Shown here: positions 54,895-63,242 of the stretch, in pieces
Numbering within the stretch: position 1 is the first letter of the stretch
How the letters are laid out: every line of letters begins with the position of its first letter
Assembly: GCF_006874705.1 (NCBI RefSeq)
Contig: NZ_CP035382.1
Coordinates: 2,418,001-2,482,000, forward strand
Direction of reading: 5' to 3'
DNA length: 64,000 nt
DNA from: Leclercia adecarboxylata
GTDB lineage: Bacteria > Pseudomonadota > Gammaproteobacteria > Enterobacterales > Enterobacteriaceae
Made by a program: the position numbers and the translations under genes
The notes under the pieces: model-generated
What the model saw: only the letters and a program-made list of their open reading frames with translations
Database searches by the model: none
Told to the model about the DNA's origin: nothing

Positions 54895-56673
54895 TTAATT
54901 CAGGACCACGTTGGCCGCCACGGCAACCTGATAGATGACCTGGGTAATATCTTTGATGGACTGCATCATTTTGCTGTCCACTTTCGGCATGACCAGAATC
55001 TGATCGCCTGCCATCACATCACCGCCGTCTTTAAACTCCATCAGCCCGTTGGCATGTACCACGGCAATACGCTTGTCGTTCGCACGGTCGGTAAAGCCGC
55101 CCGCCCAGGCCACATAGTCTTCCAGTGTGGCGCTTTTGTTGTAGACCACAGCCTGCGGCATCATCACTTCGCCACCCACCTGAATCAGGTCGGTCTTGTT
55201 CGGGATCACAATCTGGTCGCCCTGTTCCAGCAGGATGTTGGCAATCACGCCCTTATCCGACACCACCACTTTCCCCAGCGGCTGGATCTTGCGGGCTTTT
55301 TCCACGAAGCGCATCACCAGCTCGGCTTCTTTGGTACGAATGGAAGCCTCACCGTCGGAATTTGCTGGCGCGGTAAACACGCTGCGCTCCAGGCGGTTCA
55401 GGGAGTCTTCCAGCATCTCTTTCTGCCGCGCGGCCACACTCTTACGCATGATGTAGATCGAGCCGTAATCTGCCATGTTTGGGTCAATCGGAATATGGTT
55501 CAGCAGATCGTGCAGTCGGGTCTCTTTACGCACGGTGAAGTAAGATGGCCCACGGTAGCTGCCCATCACCTGCACGTCGTAAACCTGGGCATGCATATCG
55601 TCATTGAACAGCACTTTGTCGCCGTCGCTCAGCTGAATGCGATCAAAATCTTTATACGGCATATAGACCGAGAACGGGCCGCTGGCGCGATCGCCAATCA
55701 CGCCCACGTGGCTCACCTTCGCGAGCGGCAGGGCGTAATCGATAAGCTCGGAGCCCAGCGCGCTGCTGTTCTTTAACTCGAAGCGGAACGGGTTGCGCAC
55801 TTTACCGGCCACGTTGATCATCGGCCCCTGCGGTTCAACCAGGATCACGTCCTGATCCTTCAGCGCCAGCTTCGGCATTTTGCCCTGCTGCATAAACTCG
55901 TACAGGTCGATCTGTTGAATGACCCGGTTCTGACGCAAGACCTTAATATGACGGTAGCTGCCGCGATCGGAGTCGATACCGCCTGCGCGTTTCAGGAAAT
56001 AGAGCACGCTGTCGGAAGACTGGCCGGCATATTGCCCCGGACGGATCACCGGGCCGGTCACAAATACGCTGACCGGCGTTGCCGTAAGTAAATTTACGTA
56101 AACATTAACGTTATTGGTAAATACTTCACTGATGTGGCTGGTAACTAAGTTATTGACTTTACTTGCCGCTACGTTTTTTACATTAATCGGCCCGACATCA
56201 GGGATGAAAATATTACCCTGATTATCAACGGTGACGACGTTGGAGAAATTGACTGCGCCCCAGATCCAGATATTCAGCTTATCGCCGGGAGCGATCAGGT
56301 AATTATCAGTCAGACCGTCGCTGCGCTCGGTTTCATAGCCACCGGCAAACAGGTTGGCACCGTAAGGAGGGGGCAGACCGGACTCGGACTGCGGGAGTAA
56401 TTTACGCACGTCGGACTCGCCTGGCAGTAACATGCCCTGGCGGTTTTGCTGCGTAAAAGTCCCGGTGGTAGAGGAGGTGTTCGCCTGACCGCTCATCGCC
56501 TGGTCACCGCCGAGTTGCAGTCGGCCGTCGCCGGTATCTGCCGGGGTGTTCATTCCAAAGGCCTGAGCATCTTCCTTAGAAGGGGCGGCAATGGCGGCGC
56601 AAGAGGCGCAGGCCAGCAGCAGAATGGCACTCAATTGCCGAAATTTCGTTATCTTCACAACATTTCTCTTCAA
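54895..56673 (-). CDS. kpsD: Capsule polysaccharide export protein KpsD (OPX family)
   Basis: 592 residues (E. coli KpsD 558). Signal peptide of about 29 residues (LSAILLLACASCAAIAA). Poly_export domain YLIAPGDKLNIWIWGAVNFSNVVTVDNQGNIFIPDVGPINVKN, then SLBB domains such as VFVTGPVIRPGQYAGQSSDSVLYFLKRAGG and IQVGGEVMMPQAVVYNKSATLEDYVAWAGGF. Periplasmic/outer-membrane export portal. No lipobox, as in KpsD. kpsD-M-T-E in this order is the group 3 arrangement. Confidence 0.93.
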   Translation of the reverse strand: MKRNVVKITKFRQLSAILLLACASCAAIAAPSKEDAQAFGMNTPADTGDGRLQLGGDQAMSGQANTSSTTGTFTQQNRQGMLLPGESDVRKLLPQSESGLPPPYGANLFAGGYETERSDGLTDNYLIAPGDKLNIWIWGAVNFSNVVTVDNQGNIFIPDVGPINVKNVAASKVNNLVTSHISEVFTNNVNVYVNLLTATPVSVFVTGPVIRPGQYAGQSSDSVLYFLKRAGGIDSDRGSYRHIKVLRQNRVIQQIDLYEFMQQGKMPKLALKDQDVILVEPQGPMINVAGKVRNPFRFELKNSSALGSELIDYALPLAKVSHVGVIGDRASGPFSVYMPYKDFDRIQLSDGDKVLFNDDMHAQVYDVQVMGSYRGPSYFTVRKETRLHDLLNHIPIDPNMADYGSIYIMRKSVAARQKEMLEDSLNRLERSVFTAPANSDGEASIRTKEAELVMRFVEKARKIQPLGKVVVSDKGVIANILLEQGDQIVIPNKTDLIQVGGEVMMPQAVVYNKSATLEDYVAWAGGFTDRANDKRIAVVHANGLMEFKDGGDVMAGDQILVMPKVDSKMMQSIKDITQVIYQVAVAANVVLN

Positions 56674-56675
56674 AA

Positions 56676-57050
56676 TTATTGAACGGCAAGCAAGTTGCTG
56701 GCAGATGCCTGTTCCAGTTGCGGTATCAGATACCAGGTATCACCGTTCTTGCAGGTCACGCCGCGCTGCGACTGGTTATAGTTACGGTTACGCAGCAGTT
56801 CAATGCATTCCAGCCCCAGGGCAGAGACATAGCGCTGACCGAGGGTAAAGGTGGTGCCATTGGCGCTAAGAGTAGCGCCCTGTGGCAGGGTGTTCAGAGG
56901 TTGTTGCAGGTTAGCTGCCATAGCGTGGAGATCGGTCGAAGCGGCTTGATTTACAAGCGGTCTTGAGGCTTCAACCTGCTTCGGGGAATATGCACAGCCA
57001 CTCAGGATGAGGGCGAGCGAAATCACCAGAAGGCGAGTTGCGTTCTTCAT
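56676..57050 (-). CDS. Small lipoprotein, first gene of the capsule operon
   Basis: 124 residues from ATG 57048-57050 (MKNATRLLVISLALILSGCAYSP), chosen because it gives a clean lipoprotein signal with lipobox LSGC (Cys at 19-20); the longer open frame has no signal peptide. The mature part has two cysteines (GLECIELLRN and GVTCKNGD) that may pair. No family recognised by name. Two bases separate its stop from the kpsD start, so it is co-translated and probably serves surface assembly or export; Asp is not at +2, so outer-membrane sorting is expected. Confidence 0.75.
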   Translation of the reverse strand: MKNATRLLVISLALILSGCAYSPKQVEASRPLVNQAASTDLHAMAANLQQPLNTLPQGATLSANGTTFTLGQRYVSALGLECIELLRNRNYNQSQRGVTCKNGDTWYLIPQLEQASASNLLAVQ

Positions 57051-57201
57051 TTGTAAATATTTTCCATGTATTCGGAACCTGGCGTGTAAATATAAAAATT
57101 CGTAGGTACCCGACTGTTTATATTGCCCAAAAAGTTGACCCGAAGGCCAGGGAGCAGAGGCGCATAGCTGAGGAAGTGAAGCAATAAAGGGCAAAAAAAA
57201 G

Positions 57202-57214
57202 GTAGGCTACCGCA
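57202..57214 (-). promoter_or_regulatory. ops-like (RfaH recruitment) element
   Basis: The minus strand reads TGCGGTAGCCTAC, matching the JUMPstart/ops core GGCGGTAGCnTnC at every position but the first. It lies about 150 bases upstream of the first capsule gene, the usual place for RfaH-dependent capsule and O-antigen operons. Seen in sequence; RfaH dependence is inferred. Confidence 0.6.
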
Positions 57215-57503
57215 CGGAAAATGACGATTCCGGTTATAAAGTGTTCAATTTGCTTTAGGGTGCTGCCATAAAAAAACTATTCAGTAAACAACTAAATCGT
57301 TTTTTATTATTCATGAAAGTGTTTTTGTGAGGCGAAGATTACATAAATTTGCAGATTGTGTCATTTCAAATTTCAGAAATCAGCTCTGAAAAAGGGGAAA
57401 AGTCCGAAAGACTATTAACTCTGGTGGGGGTGGCAAAAGCGTATATTGGACATTAGTTTCTGATAGTGATTGTTTCAATTTAAGAGAATGGAAAACAAAT
57501 AAG

Positions 57504-57526
57504 CGCCAGCCGAAATTCGGCTGGCG
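57504..57526 (-). terminator. Intrinsic terminator of hpaBC
   Basis: CGCCAGCCGAA/TTCGGCTGGCG is an almost loop-free perfect palindrome. On the minus strand it is followed by TTATTTGTTTTC. It starts 9 bases after the hpaC stop and isolates the capsule promoter from hpa transcription. Confidence 0.75.
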
Positions 57527-57534
57527 AAGGGGTA

Positions 57535-58047
57535 TTAAACGGTTATTTCTTGTTCAATTAACACCGGATGAAATCTGCGCTTAAAGTAAATCAGGCCGTG
57601 TCCCTCCTGGCTCAGGATGATATTTTTGATCGCCACCAGGTAAACCAGATGGGTGCCGATGGTCTGCACCTGGGTTATCTCACCTTCCAGGCTGGCCAGC
57701 GCCTCTTTTAATACCGGCTGGTCCAGCTGGCCTTTTTGCCAGCAGGAGAGCGTAAACCGCTCTTCCATTGCCATACCGGTCATCCCGGCAAAATGATGCG
57801 CCATTATCTCCTGCTCGTGGTTGAGCACATTAATACATAGCTTGCCGTTGCCCTGAAATACCGGGTTCATGGCGCTGTTAGCATTCAGGCACACCATCAC
57901 CGACGGTGGGGTATCCGTCACCGAGCAGACCGCGGTGGCGGTGATGCCGCAGCGTCCGGCGTCGCCATCAGTGGTAATCACATTGACCGCCGCAGAGAGG
58001 CTGGCCATCGCGTCGCGAAAACGCAGGCGTTGTTCATCATGTTGCAT
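57535..58047 (-). CDS. hpaC: 4-hydroxyphenylacetate 3-monooxygenase, reductase component
   Basis: 170 residues, equal to E. coli HpaC. Flavin reductase-like domain: FRDAMASLSAAVNVITTDGDAGRCGITATAVCSVTDTPPSVMVCLNANSAMNP and GHGLIYFKRRFHPV. Supplies FADH2 from NADH to HpaB. 17 bases after hpaB, same transcript; a strong terminator follows. Confidence 0.95.
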   Translation of the reverse strand: MQHDEQRLRFRDAMASLSAAVNVITTDGDAGRCGITATAVCSVTDTPPSVMVCLNANSAMNPVFQGNGKLCINVLNHEQEIMAHHFAGMTGMAMEERFTLSCWQKGQLDQPVLKEALASLEGEITQVQTIGTHLVYLVAIKNIILSQEGHGLIYFKRRFHPVLIEQEITV

Positions 58048-58064
58048 ATTGACCTCCCGCTGCG

Positions 58065-59627
58065 TTATTTCAGCAGCTTGTCGAGCAGGTTGATATCGGT
58101 GTTGTTGTGCAGGTGTGGAACCGTCCAGCCGTTCTGGTCGTACTCAGACAGGCAGCGGTCGACCATCGCCATCATCTTGTCCATGTTGCCGGAGGTCTGC
58201 GCCTGGCGCAGACACTGCAGGCGGATTTCGTCCTGGCTGCCGGAGTAGTTGATCTCATACAGCTCGTGACGGCCGCCGAACTCGCTGCCGATGGCATCCC
58301 ACATCAGTTTCAGGATCTTGATGCGCTCCACGTGGTCCATGCCGTTGGAGCCGCGCACGTATTTCGCCAGGTATTTATCGATCTGCGGGTTGTTGAGATC
58401 CCGGGCGCTGGACGGCAGGTAGATCAGGCCGCTGGTGACGTTGCGCTCGATGATATTTTTGATCTTCGCGTAGGCCATCGGTGCCATGACGCGGTAGGTT
58501 TGCAGCGCCGCGTGATCCGGCAGGTATGCGCCGTTCACCCACGGCGTTGCTTCCGAGCACATGGAGTCGCTCAGCGCCCAGAACATATTGCGCCAGGCCA
58601 CCACTTCACCCAGATCGGCCTGTACGCCGCGGAACTCGGCCGTACCGGTGCACTCCAGCGATTTTTTCAGCAGGGCGGTGATGAAGTCGAGCTTCACCGC
58701 CAGACGTACGCAGGCCTGGAGAGGGTACATTCGCGCGAAGCCGCCCTCCATGGTCCAGCGGCGGCAGCGGTCGAAATCGCGGTAGATCAGCACGTTCTCC
58801 CACGGGATCAGCACGTTATCCATCACCAGGATCGCATCGTTCTCGTCGAAGCGGCTGGTGAGCGGGTAGTCGTAAGGGGAGCCGGTCGCGCCGGCCACCA
58901 GCTCGTAGGAGGCGCGGGAGATCAGCTTCACGCCTTCGGCATCCATCGGGGCAACAAACATCAGGGCGAAGTCCGGGTTGTCGCCCATCACCTGCGCCGA
59001 GCCAAAGCCAATCATGTTGTAGTGGGTCAGCGCCGAGTTGGTAGCGACCACTTTCGCGCCGCTGACGATGATCCCGGCGTCGGTCTCTTTTTCCAGTTTG
59101 ATATAGACATCTTTCACTTCGTCGGCCGGCTTGTGGCGATCGATCGGCGGGTTGACGATAGCGTGGTTAAAGTACAGGCCGGTTTCCTGAATGCGGGTAT
59201 ACCAGTTGCGGGCGTTCTGCTCGAACTGACCATAAAAGGCCGGGTTAGCGCCCAGCGCACAGCCAAAGGCCGCTTTGTAGTCCGGGGTGCGTCCCATCCA
59301 GCCGTAGCTCAAACGTGACCACTCGGCGATGGCATCGCGCTGCTGACGCAGGTCGTTGGCACTTTTCGCGACGCGGAAGAACTTATGGGTGTAACCGCCG
59401 CTGCCGGTATCGGTGTTCCAGCACAGCGTGTCCTGCATGTCGGGTTTGTGCAGCGCATCGTACAGCTGCGCGACCGAGGCCGCCGCATTGCGAAACGCCG
59501 GATGGGTGGTCACATCTTTTACGCGTTCGCCGTAGATGTAGATCTCCCGGCCATCCTGCAGGCTCTTCAGGTACTCTTCGCCGGTTAACGGGCGGGTAGT
59601 GCTAGCGCGGAAATCTTCAGGTTTCAT
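58065..59627 (-). CDS. hpaB: 4-hydroxyphenylacetate 3-monooxygenase, oxygenase component
   Basis: 520 residues, equal to E. coli HpaB. Family blocks FRASTTRPLTGEEYLKSLQDGREIYIYGERV, CWNTDTGSGGYTHKFFRV, YGWMGRTPDYKAAFG, and PYDYPLTSRFDENDAILVMDNVLIPWENVL. FADH2-dependent hydroxylation of 4-hydroxyphenylacetate to homoprotocatechuate. First gene of hpaBC; controlled in E. coli by HpaA, encoded here 2.7 kb upstream beyond an insertion. ATG 59625-59627. Confidence 0.96.
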   Translation of the reverse strand: MKPEDFRASTTRPLTGEEYLKSLQDGREIYIYGERVKDVTTHPAFRNAAASVAQLYDALHKPDMQDTLCWNTDTGSGGYTHKFFRVAKSANDLRQQRDAIAEWSRLSYGWMGRTPDYKAAFGCALGANPAFYGQFEQNARNWYTRIQETGLYFNHAIVNPPIDRHKPADEVKDVYIKLEKETDAGIIVSGAKVVATNSALTHYNMIGFGSAQVMGDNPDFALMFVAPMDAEGVKLISRASYELVAGATGSPYDYPLTSRFDENDAILVMDNVLIPWENVLIYRDFDRCRRWTMEGGFARMYPLQACVRLAVKLDFITALLKKSLECTGTAEFRGVQADLGEVVAWRNMFWALSDSMCSEATPWVNGAYLPDHAALQTYRVMAPMAYAKIKNIIERNVTSGLIYLPSSARDLNNPQIDKYLAKYVRGSNGMDHVERIKILKLMWDAIGSEFGGRHELYEINYSGSQDEIRLQCLRQAQTSGNMDKMMAMVDRCLSEYDQNGWTVPHLHNNTDINLLDKLLK

Positions 59628-60004
59628 GGCGACCTCTTCAGTATTTATCGGATATTAAATGTTAAATTTATGTGTTGTTTTTGTTGTTTAATTGAAGCGT
59701 GAGAGAGGCGGGACGTGAAGGGACGAATGGGTCAACGACGGGTACTTTTCAGGCGGAGGTGAGAATTGTGATCGGGGTGGGTTTTGCCGGGTGGCGGCTT
59801 CGCCTTACCCGGCCTACGTTCTGTAGCCACCTACTTCTGGAAGCATGCTCGCAAAGTTCAAAGTAACCTGATGAAACACAAGGTTTTGGCTTTTTTTTGT
59901 GTTCGTTGAGTCGTAAGCTGCCTGTGTTGCGGCGATAACCGCAGCCGGGCGTGAGAACCTGAAAAATACGAGGTAACTTCCATTCATAATGTAAGGAGTG
60001 CCTT
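59628..60004. other. Divergent spacer between hpaB and the 60005 gene
   Basis: 377 bases. The part next to hpaB is AT-rich and should carry the HpaA-dependent hpaBC promoter. A REP unit (GCCGGGTGGCGGCTTCGCC...CCCGGC, 59785-59818) sits in the middle. Near the plus-strand gene lies an AACACAA/TTGTGTT imperfect hairpin with a T8 tract and an AAGGAG site before 60005. Confidence 0.55.
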
Positions 60005-60460
60005 ATGGCTACTATCCCAACCCCGTCTTACTCCCACTTTGAAGAAGACGTTCTCCACCAAATCATTACCCAACCCCTCCCGGCTTCGGCAGATCTCTTC
60101 GACGTCGCGGACGCGTGCGCCGCATTTGTTTGCGTCCTCATCGACACTCACGACGATGAAGCAAGCCATGCCCTGTACGGGCGTTTATTGCAGGCGTTAA
60201 ACCAGTTTCGCCATCTTTGTGATGAGGATTTATCGCCGCATCTCATTGAGCAGCTGATCGCGGGTGAAAGCGTAACCTCGTGCATTCCCGATTGCTGGCA
60301 GGAGACCGCCACGCTGGTGGAGTATGCCCAGGCGCTTACCCAGGCATTGTTGAGCAATACGCTGCCACCACCGGTGGCAAAATCCTTAAAAGGGTTGCTG
60401 CATGACGTGGTGTATCTGTTGGCGGAATTTGTGAAGGAGCCGTACCTGACCGTGCATTGA
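60005..60460 (+). CDS. Hypothetical protein between hpaB and abiE
   Basis: 151 residues, ATG 60005 with AAGGAG at 59993-59998. Helical, acidic, no signal peptide or membrane span. Cysteines are scattered (ACAAFVCVL, HLCDED, SCIPDCW). I recognise no family. Divergent from hpaB and convergent with the abiE genes; with them it forms the segment that separates hpaA from hpaB, so it may have arrived on the same insertion. Function unknown. Confidence 0.6.
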   Translation: MATIPTPSYSHFEEDVLHQIITQPLPASADLFDVADACAAFVCVLIDTHDDEASHALYGRLLQALNQFRHLCDEDLSPHLIEQLIAGESVTSCIPDCWQETATLVEYAQALTQALLSNTLPPPVAKSLKGLLHDVVYLLAEFVKEPYLTVH

Positions 60461-60476
60461 TTCTGTGCGCTCTGGT

Positions 60477-60544
60477 TGCCGGGTGGCGCTAACGCTTACC
60501 CGGCCTACGATCCGTAGCCCCGGTAAGCGCAGCGCCACCGGGGA
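60477..60544. repeat. Paired REP elements (BIME)
   Basis: GCCGGGTGGCGCTAACGC (from 60479) and an opposed CCGGTAAGCGCAGCGCCACC unit lie between the unknown gene and the convergent abiEii. Confidence 0.7.
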
Positions 60545-60559
60545 AAAGCATTTAATAAA

Positions 60560-61477
60560 TTAGCTTACCCATTCGTCCAGAACCTTTTCCAGTTTCTCTA
60601 GCGACTGAGCACGTTTATCCTCTGACATCCTGCCAACGTTGCGCAATTTCCATTGAATAGCTGGCAAATTTTTAATATGGCTTTCCGGCGCCCAATTCCA
60701 GTCAGGTGCGCCACGTTTAAATGACATCAAAAAATCGAAGTCTTGCTGAGTGAAATGCGCTTTCAACACGCTTAACATCCTTCCTGGAACTTCAACAAGC
60801 TCTTCCAGAGACACATTGTCAAAGGTCATGCCGCTAAATTCACTATGAAAGGGCTCGGTAATATCTTTCCAGCGTGGGCTGAGGATCTCGGACAACGGAC
60901 GATTATGGCTGAGCAGGTAAGTAATAAAACCATTGAAAATAGCGCGGTCGATTCCTTGTGTATCCAGGAGCATTTTTACATCGTAAAAGTCTCTGGGATG
61001 CTGGCGATCCAGCGCAGCGCATAATTTGCCGCCATACAAATCAGGAAGTGAAACGACCGGGATCGTGGCAAACCCAAATTCGTCCTCTACGACTTCCACG
61101 ACATCACGTTCTTGCGGGGGATACAATGTTCCCCGTGCAACCGGCGAGACTTCTATTTTAATTTGTGCATCGTCACTGGTGACAATTATGCGCATCTCAT
61201 CAGAATTATTCGTTTGCAGCACCGCGCTTATCCCGGCTTGCATCTCCAGTTCAGTGGCGATGCGGCTAAGTGCTTCCCGTACCTTAGGTAGCGCCAATTC
61301 TCTGCTCTCCAGCGGAATATATGCAAGATCGATATCAACTGACAGACGGGGAAAATTGCGAATGAACAAATTGATCGCCGTTCAACCTTTCAGTGCAAAA
61401 CAGGTCTCGTTAGCGACATAAGGCAGTGCTCGTACCAGCAAAGCGACCTGGCGGTAGTAGGGGGAGCTTCTATCCAT
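60560..61477 (-). pseudogene. AbiEii-type nucleotidyltransferase toxin, nonsense mutation
   Basis: Full frame of 306 codons from ATG 61475-61477, overlapping the antitoxin stop by 8 bases. Codons 1-31 read MDRSSPYYRQVALLVRAL... to CFALKG, then TGA at 61384-61382 (codon 32), then TAINLFIRNFPRLSVDIDLAY in the same frame. The family has GG(S/T) here, so one base change (GGA to TGA) breaks the nucleotide-binding motif. The rest is intact, including SVDIDLAY (DxD) and the C-terminal helical domain. A TTG at 61369 could restart but would lack the GG motif. The toxin is almost surely inactive. Confidence 0.8.
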
Positions 61478-62243
61478 AGTTTCTTCCCTTCGTAGTGAAA
61501 TTTTCGGGCACGGTGATCTGGAATTGCGTGTTCAGCTTACCATTAGCAACGATTTGTCGGTTGCCCGACCCCAGGCCGACTTTGCTGATATCAACGCGTT
61601 TGAGCCACGCATGCTCATAGAAACTGGCGAAAAACAGATACAGACGCTTGGTTTGCACTGCCTGGCTGAGTACAAGCATTTCCTCTACTTTGCGCGGATT
61701 GAGATTAACGAGCCCCTGAAAAAGCTCGGCTGCGTGCTCAAATGAGATGTCCTGAGGCACCGTGCTTAACAGTTCATATGCTGCCAGTTCTGGCGCGCTG
61801 GCAGTTAATTTTTTCCCTGTTACCTCAAGATCAATACGGTATTTTTCATCCAGCTGCGGGAGCTTCAGGCCTGATATCACTCGCCATTCAACGCCGGGAA
61901 ATTCTTTAAACCATTTCGGGAGTGGCGTTTTGTTTTCAACACTAAGCCAACATTGGCTCTGTTTAAGCTGCAGGTAATGGGAACGTCCTTGCCAGGACAA
62001 GCTGGTTAGTCCGGCGAGATAAACAGGGGCAGCAAGCTGGTTTTGCAGACACGCCAGCGCATCGCTCCAGTCTGGTTCACGCCCCGGGCGCGCATAAACA
62101 CCGGCACGCAGTTTGTTTAACCAGCCATTTTGCGCATATTTAAATGCCAGAGATGGCGAGATGTTGTTCCGGGTCAGCCAGGATTGCAAAACCAGGCTTC
62201 CGGGAGAGGTGTTTTGCAGCAGCCAGTTTAATTTTGAGGACAT
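61470..62243 (-). CDS. AbiEi-type antitoxin/transcriptional regulator
   Basis: 257 residues, ATG 62241-62243. N-terminal winged-helix part (LQSWLTRNNISPSLAFKYAQNGWLNKLRAGVYARPG) and a C-terminal antitoxin domain (about 90-257), as in type IV AbiEi, which represses its own promoter and opposes AbiEii. Blocks YLAGLTSLSWQGRSHYL and APELAAYELLSTVP fit the family. The gene looks complete although its partner is broken; it could still act as a repressor. Less GC-rich than the hpa genes around it. Confidence 0.85.
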   Translation of the reverse strand: MSSKLNWLLQNTSPGSLVLQSWLTRNNISPSLAFKYAQNGWLNKLRAGVYARPGREPDWSDALACLQNQLAAPVYLAGLTSLSWQGRSHYLQLKQSQCWLSVENKTPLPKWFKEFPGVEWRVISGLKLPQLDEKYRIDLEVTGKKLTASAPELAAYELLSTVPQDISFEHAAELFQGLVNLNPRKVEEMLVLSQAVQTKRLYLFFASFYEHAWLKRVDISKVGLGSGNRQIVANGKLNTQFQITVPENFTTKGRNYG

Positions 62244-62247
62244 AGAT

Positions 62248-62296
62248 TCACTCAGGGTGTCACTATAATCAAAAAAGTAAACTATCCGCTGAGTGA
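62248..62296. promoter_or_regulatory. Inverted repeat at the abiE promoter
   Basis: TCACTCAG (62248-62255) and CTGAGTGA (62289-62296) are inverted 8-mers whose outer ends are 49 bases apart, with a TATAGT-like -10 on the minus strand between them. AbiEi proteins bind inverted repeats in their own promoter, so this is a fitting operator. Confidence 0.5.
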
Positions 62297-62342
62297 GATG
62301 TCAAGAACATGCTTTTTCAATACTCTCCGCCACCGGGGAAAC

Positions 62343-63233
62343 TCACGACACCGGCACTTTCTGCGCCCGATACATACTCGGCGAGCATCCCACCAGCCGG
62401 TTAAAAAACCGGGCAAAATAGGCCGGGTCTTTAAACCCCAGCTGCCAGGCAATTTCGCTGACCGTGTTGTCGGAGAAGAGCAATAGCCGCCTGGCCTCGC
62501 GCAGCTGGCGGTCGAAGATGAGGCGTTTTGGTGGCCGGTTGGCGAAGCGGCGACAGATGTCGGTCAGCCGCGACTCGGTGAGGTGCAATTCGCGGGCAAA
62601 ATCCGGCACCGTCCAGTGCTGGTGGTAGTGACCGTCAACCATCTGGTTGAAACGCTGGAACAGTTTCAGCTCGCCGCGCATGCCGTTGGCGGCGTGATCG
62701 TCCAGAGGGGCGTTGCGCAGCAGTAGGGTAAATACCGCCTGAGCCAGCAGCGCCAGAGTATGTTCCCGCCCGGCAAGCTGGGCGGTGGACTCCCGTTCAA
62801 TCAGCCGCCAGTAATGAGAGAGCGCCGCCAGCTCGTCGGGTTTATCGGCGAGCGACAGGCAGATCCCCGGCAGCCCGAAGGTCTCCCGGGTGCCGGGATA
62901 GAGCACCTCAAGCAGCGGCCAGATCAGATCCTCGTGCACCGTCAGCACGTGGCCGTCGCTGTCCGATTCGGTAAAGAACGCGTGCGGTACCGACGGCGGG
63001 GTGAGGACAAACAGCGGCGCCTGCACCGAGTAGCGATGATCGTCCAGCTGCAGCTCAATCTGCCCGGTATCGAGAAAGTGCATCTGAAAATAGTGGTCGT
63101 GGCGATGGGCCTGCATATCGCGGCCAAAAAAGGCCGCCATACGGCCAAAGGACTGATAATGCACATCGTCCGTCCCCAGACTCTCGTCGTACTCTTTGCT
63201 GATGTCGATATTGGCAATCGGGCTCTGGCACAT
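62343..63233 (-). CDS. hpaA: AraC-family activator of 4-hydroxyphenylacetate catabolism
   Basis: 296 residues, as E. coli HpaA. Cupin-like sensor (MQAHRHDHYFQMHFLDTGQIELQLDDHRYSVQAPLFVLTPPSVPHAF) and C-terminal AraC HTH (WTVPDFARELHLTESRLTDICRRFANRPPKRLIFDRQLREARRLLLFSDNTVSEIAWQLGFKDPAYFARFFNRLVGCSPSMYR). Activates hpaBC in response to 4-HPA. 9 bases after hpaX, the E. coli order. Its target hpaB now lies beyond the abiE segment. ATG 63231-63233. Confidence 0.94.
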   Translation of the reverse strand: MCQSPIANIDISKEYDESLGTDDVHYQSFGRMAAFFGRDMQAHRHDHYFQMHFLDTGQIELQLDDHRYSVQAPLFVLTPPSVPHAFFTESDSDGHVLTVHEDLIWPLLEVLYPGTRETFGLPGICLSLADKPDELAALSHYWRLIERESTAQLAGREHTLALLAQAVFTLLLRNAPLDDHAANGMRGELKLFQRFNQMVDGHYHQHWTVPDFARELHLTESRLTDICRRFANRPPKRLIFDRQLREARRLLLFSDNTVSEIAWQLGFKDPAYFARFFNRLVGCSPSMYRAQKVPVS

Positions 63234-63242
63234 AATCGCTCC

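Larger units (their letters stand above)
57051..57534. other. Leader and promoter region of the capsule operon
   Basis: 484 gene-free bases between the capsule lipoprotein and hpaC. From right to left it holds the hpaC terminator (57504-57526), an AT-rich stretch (57250-57480) where the capsule promoter should lie, an ops-like element (57202-57214), a long T-run on the minus strand, and a leader of about 150 bases. No reading frame of note. Confidence 0.6.

Noticed and set aside
57215..57300. Exact -35/-10 promoter for the capsule operon
   Set aside because: Several AT-rich hexamers such as TTGAAC are present, but none pairs with a good -10 at proper spacing, so no position is claimed.
1061..60544. 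Repeated GC-rich palindromes as a CRISPR array
   Set aside because: Units are scattered singly or in opposed pairs in intergenic gaps, without regular spacers or cas genes; they are REP elements.
61382..61384. TGA in abiEii as a selenocysteine codon
   Set aside because: The family has glycine at this position, no redox role is known, and I saw no convincing selenocysteine hairpin after it.
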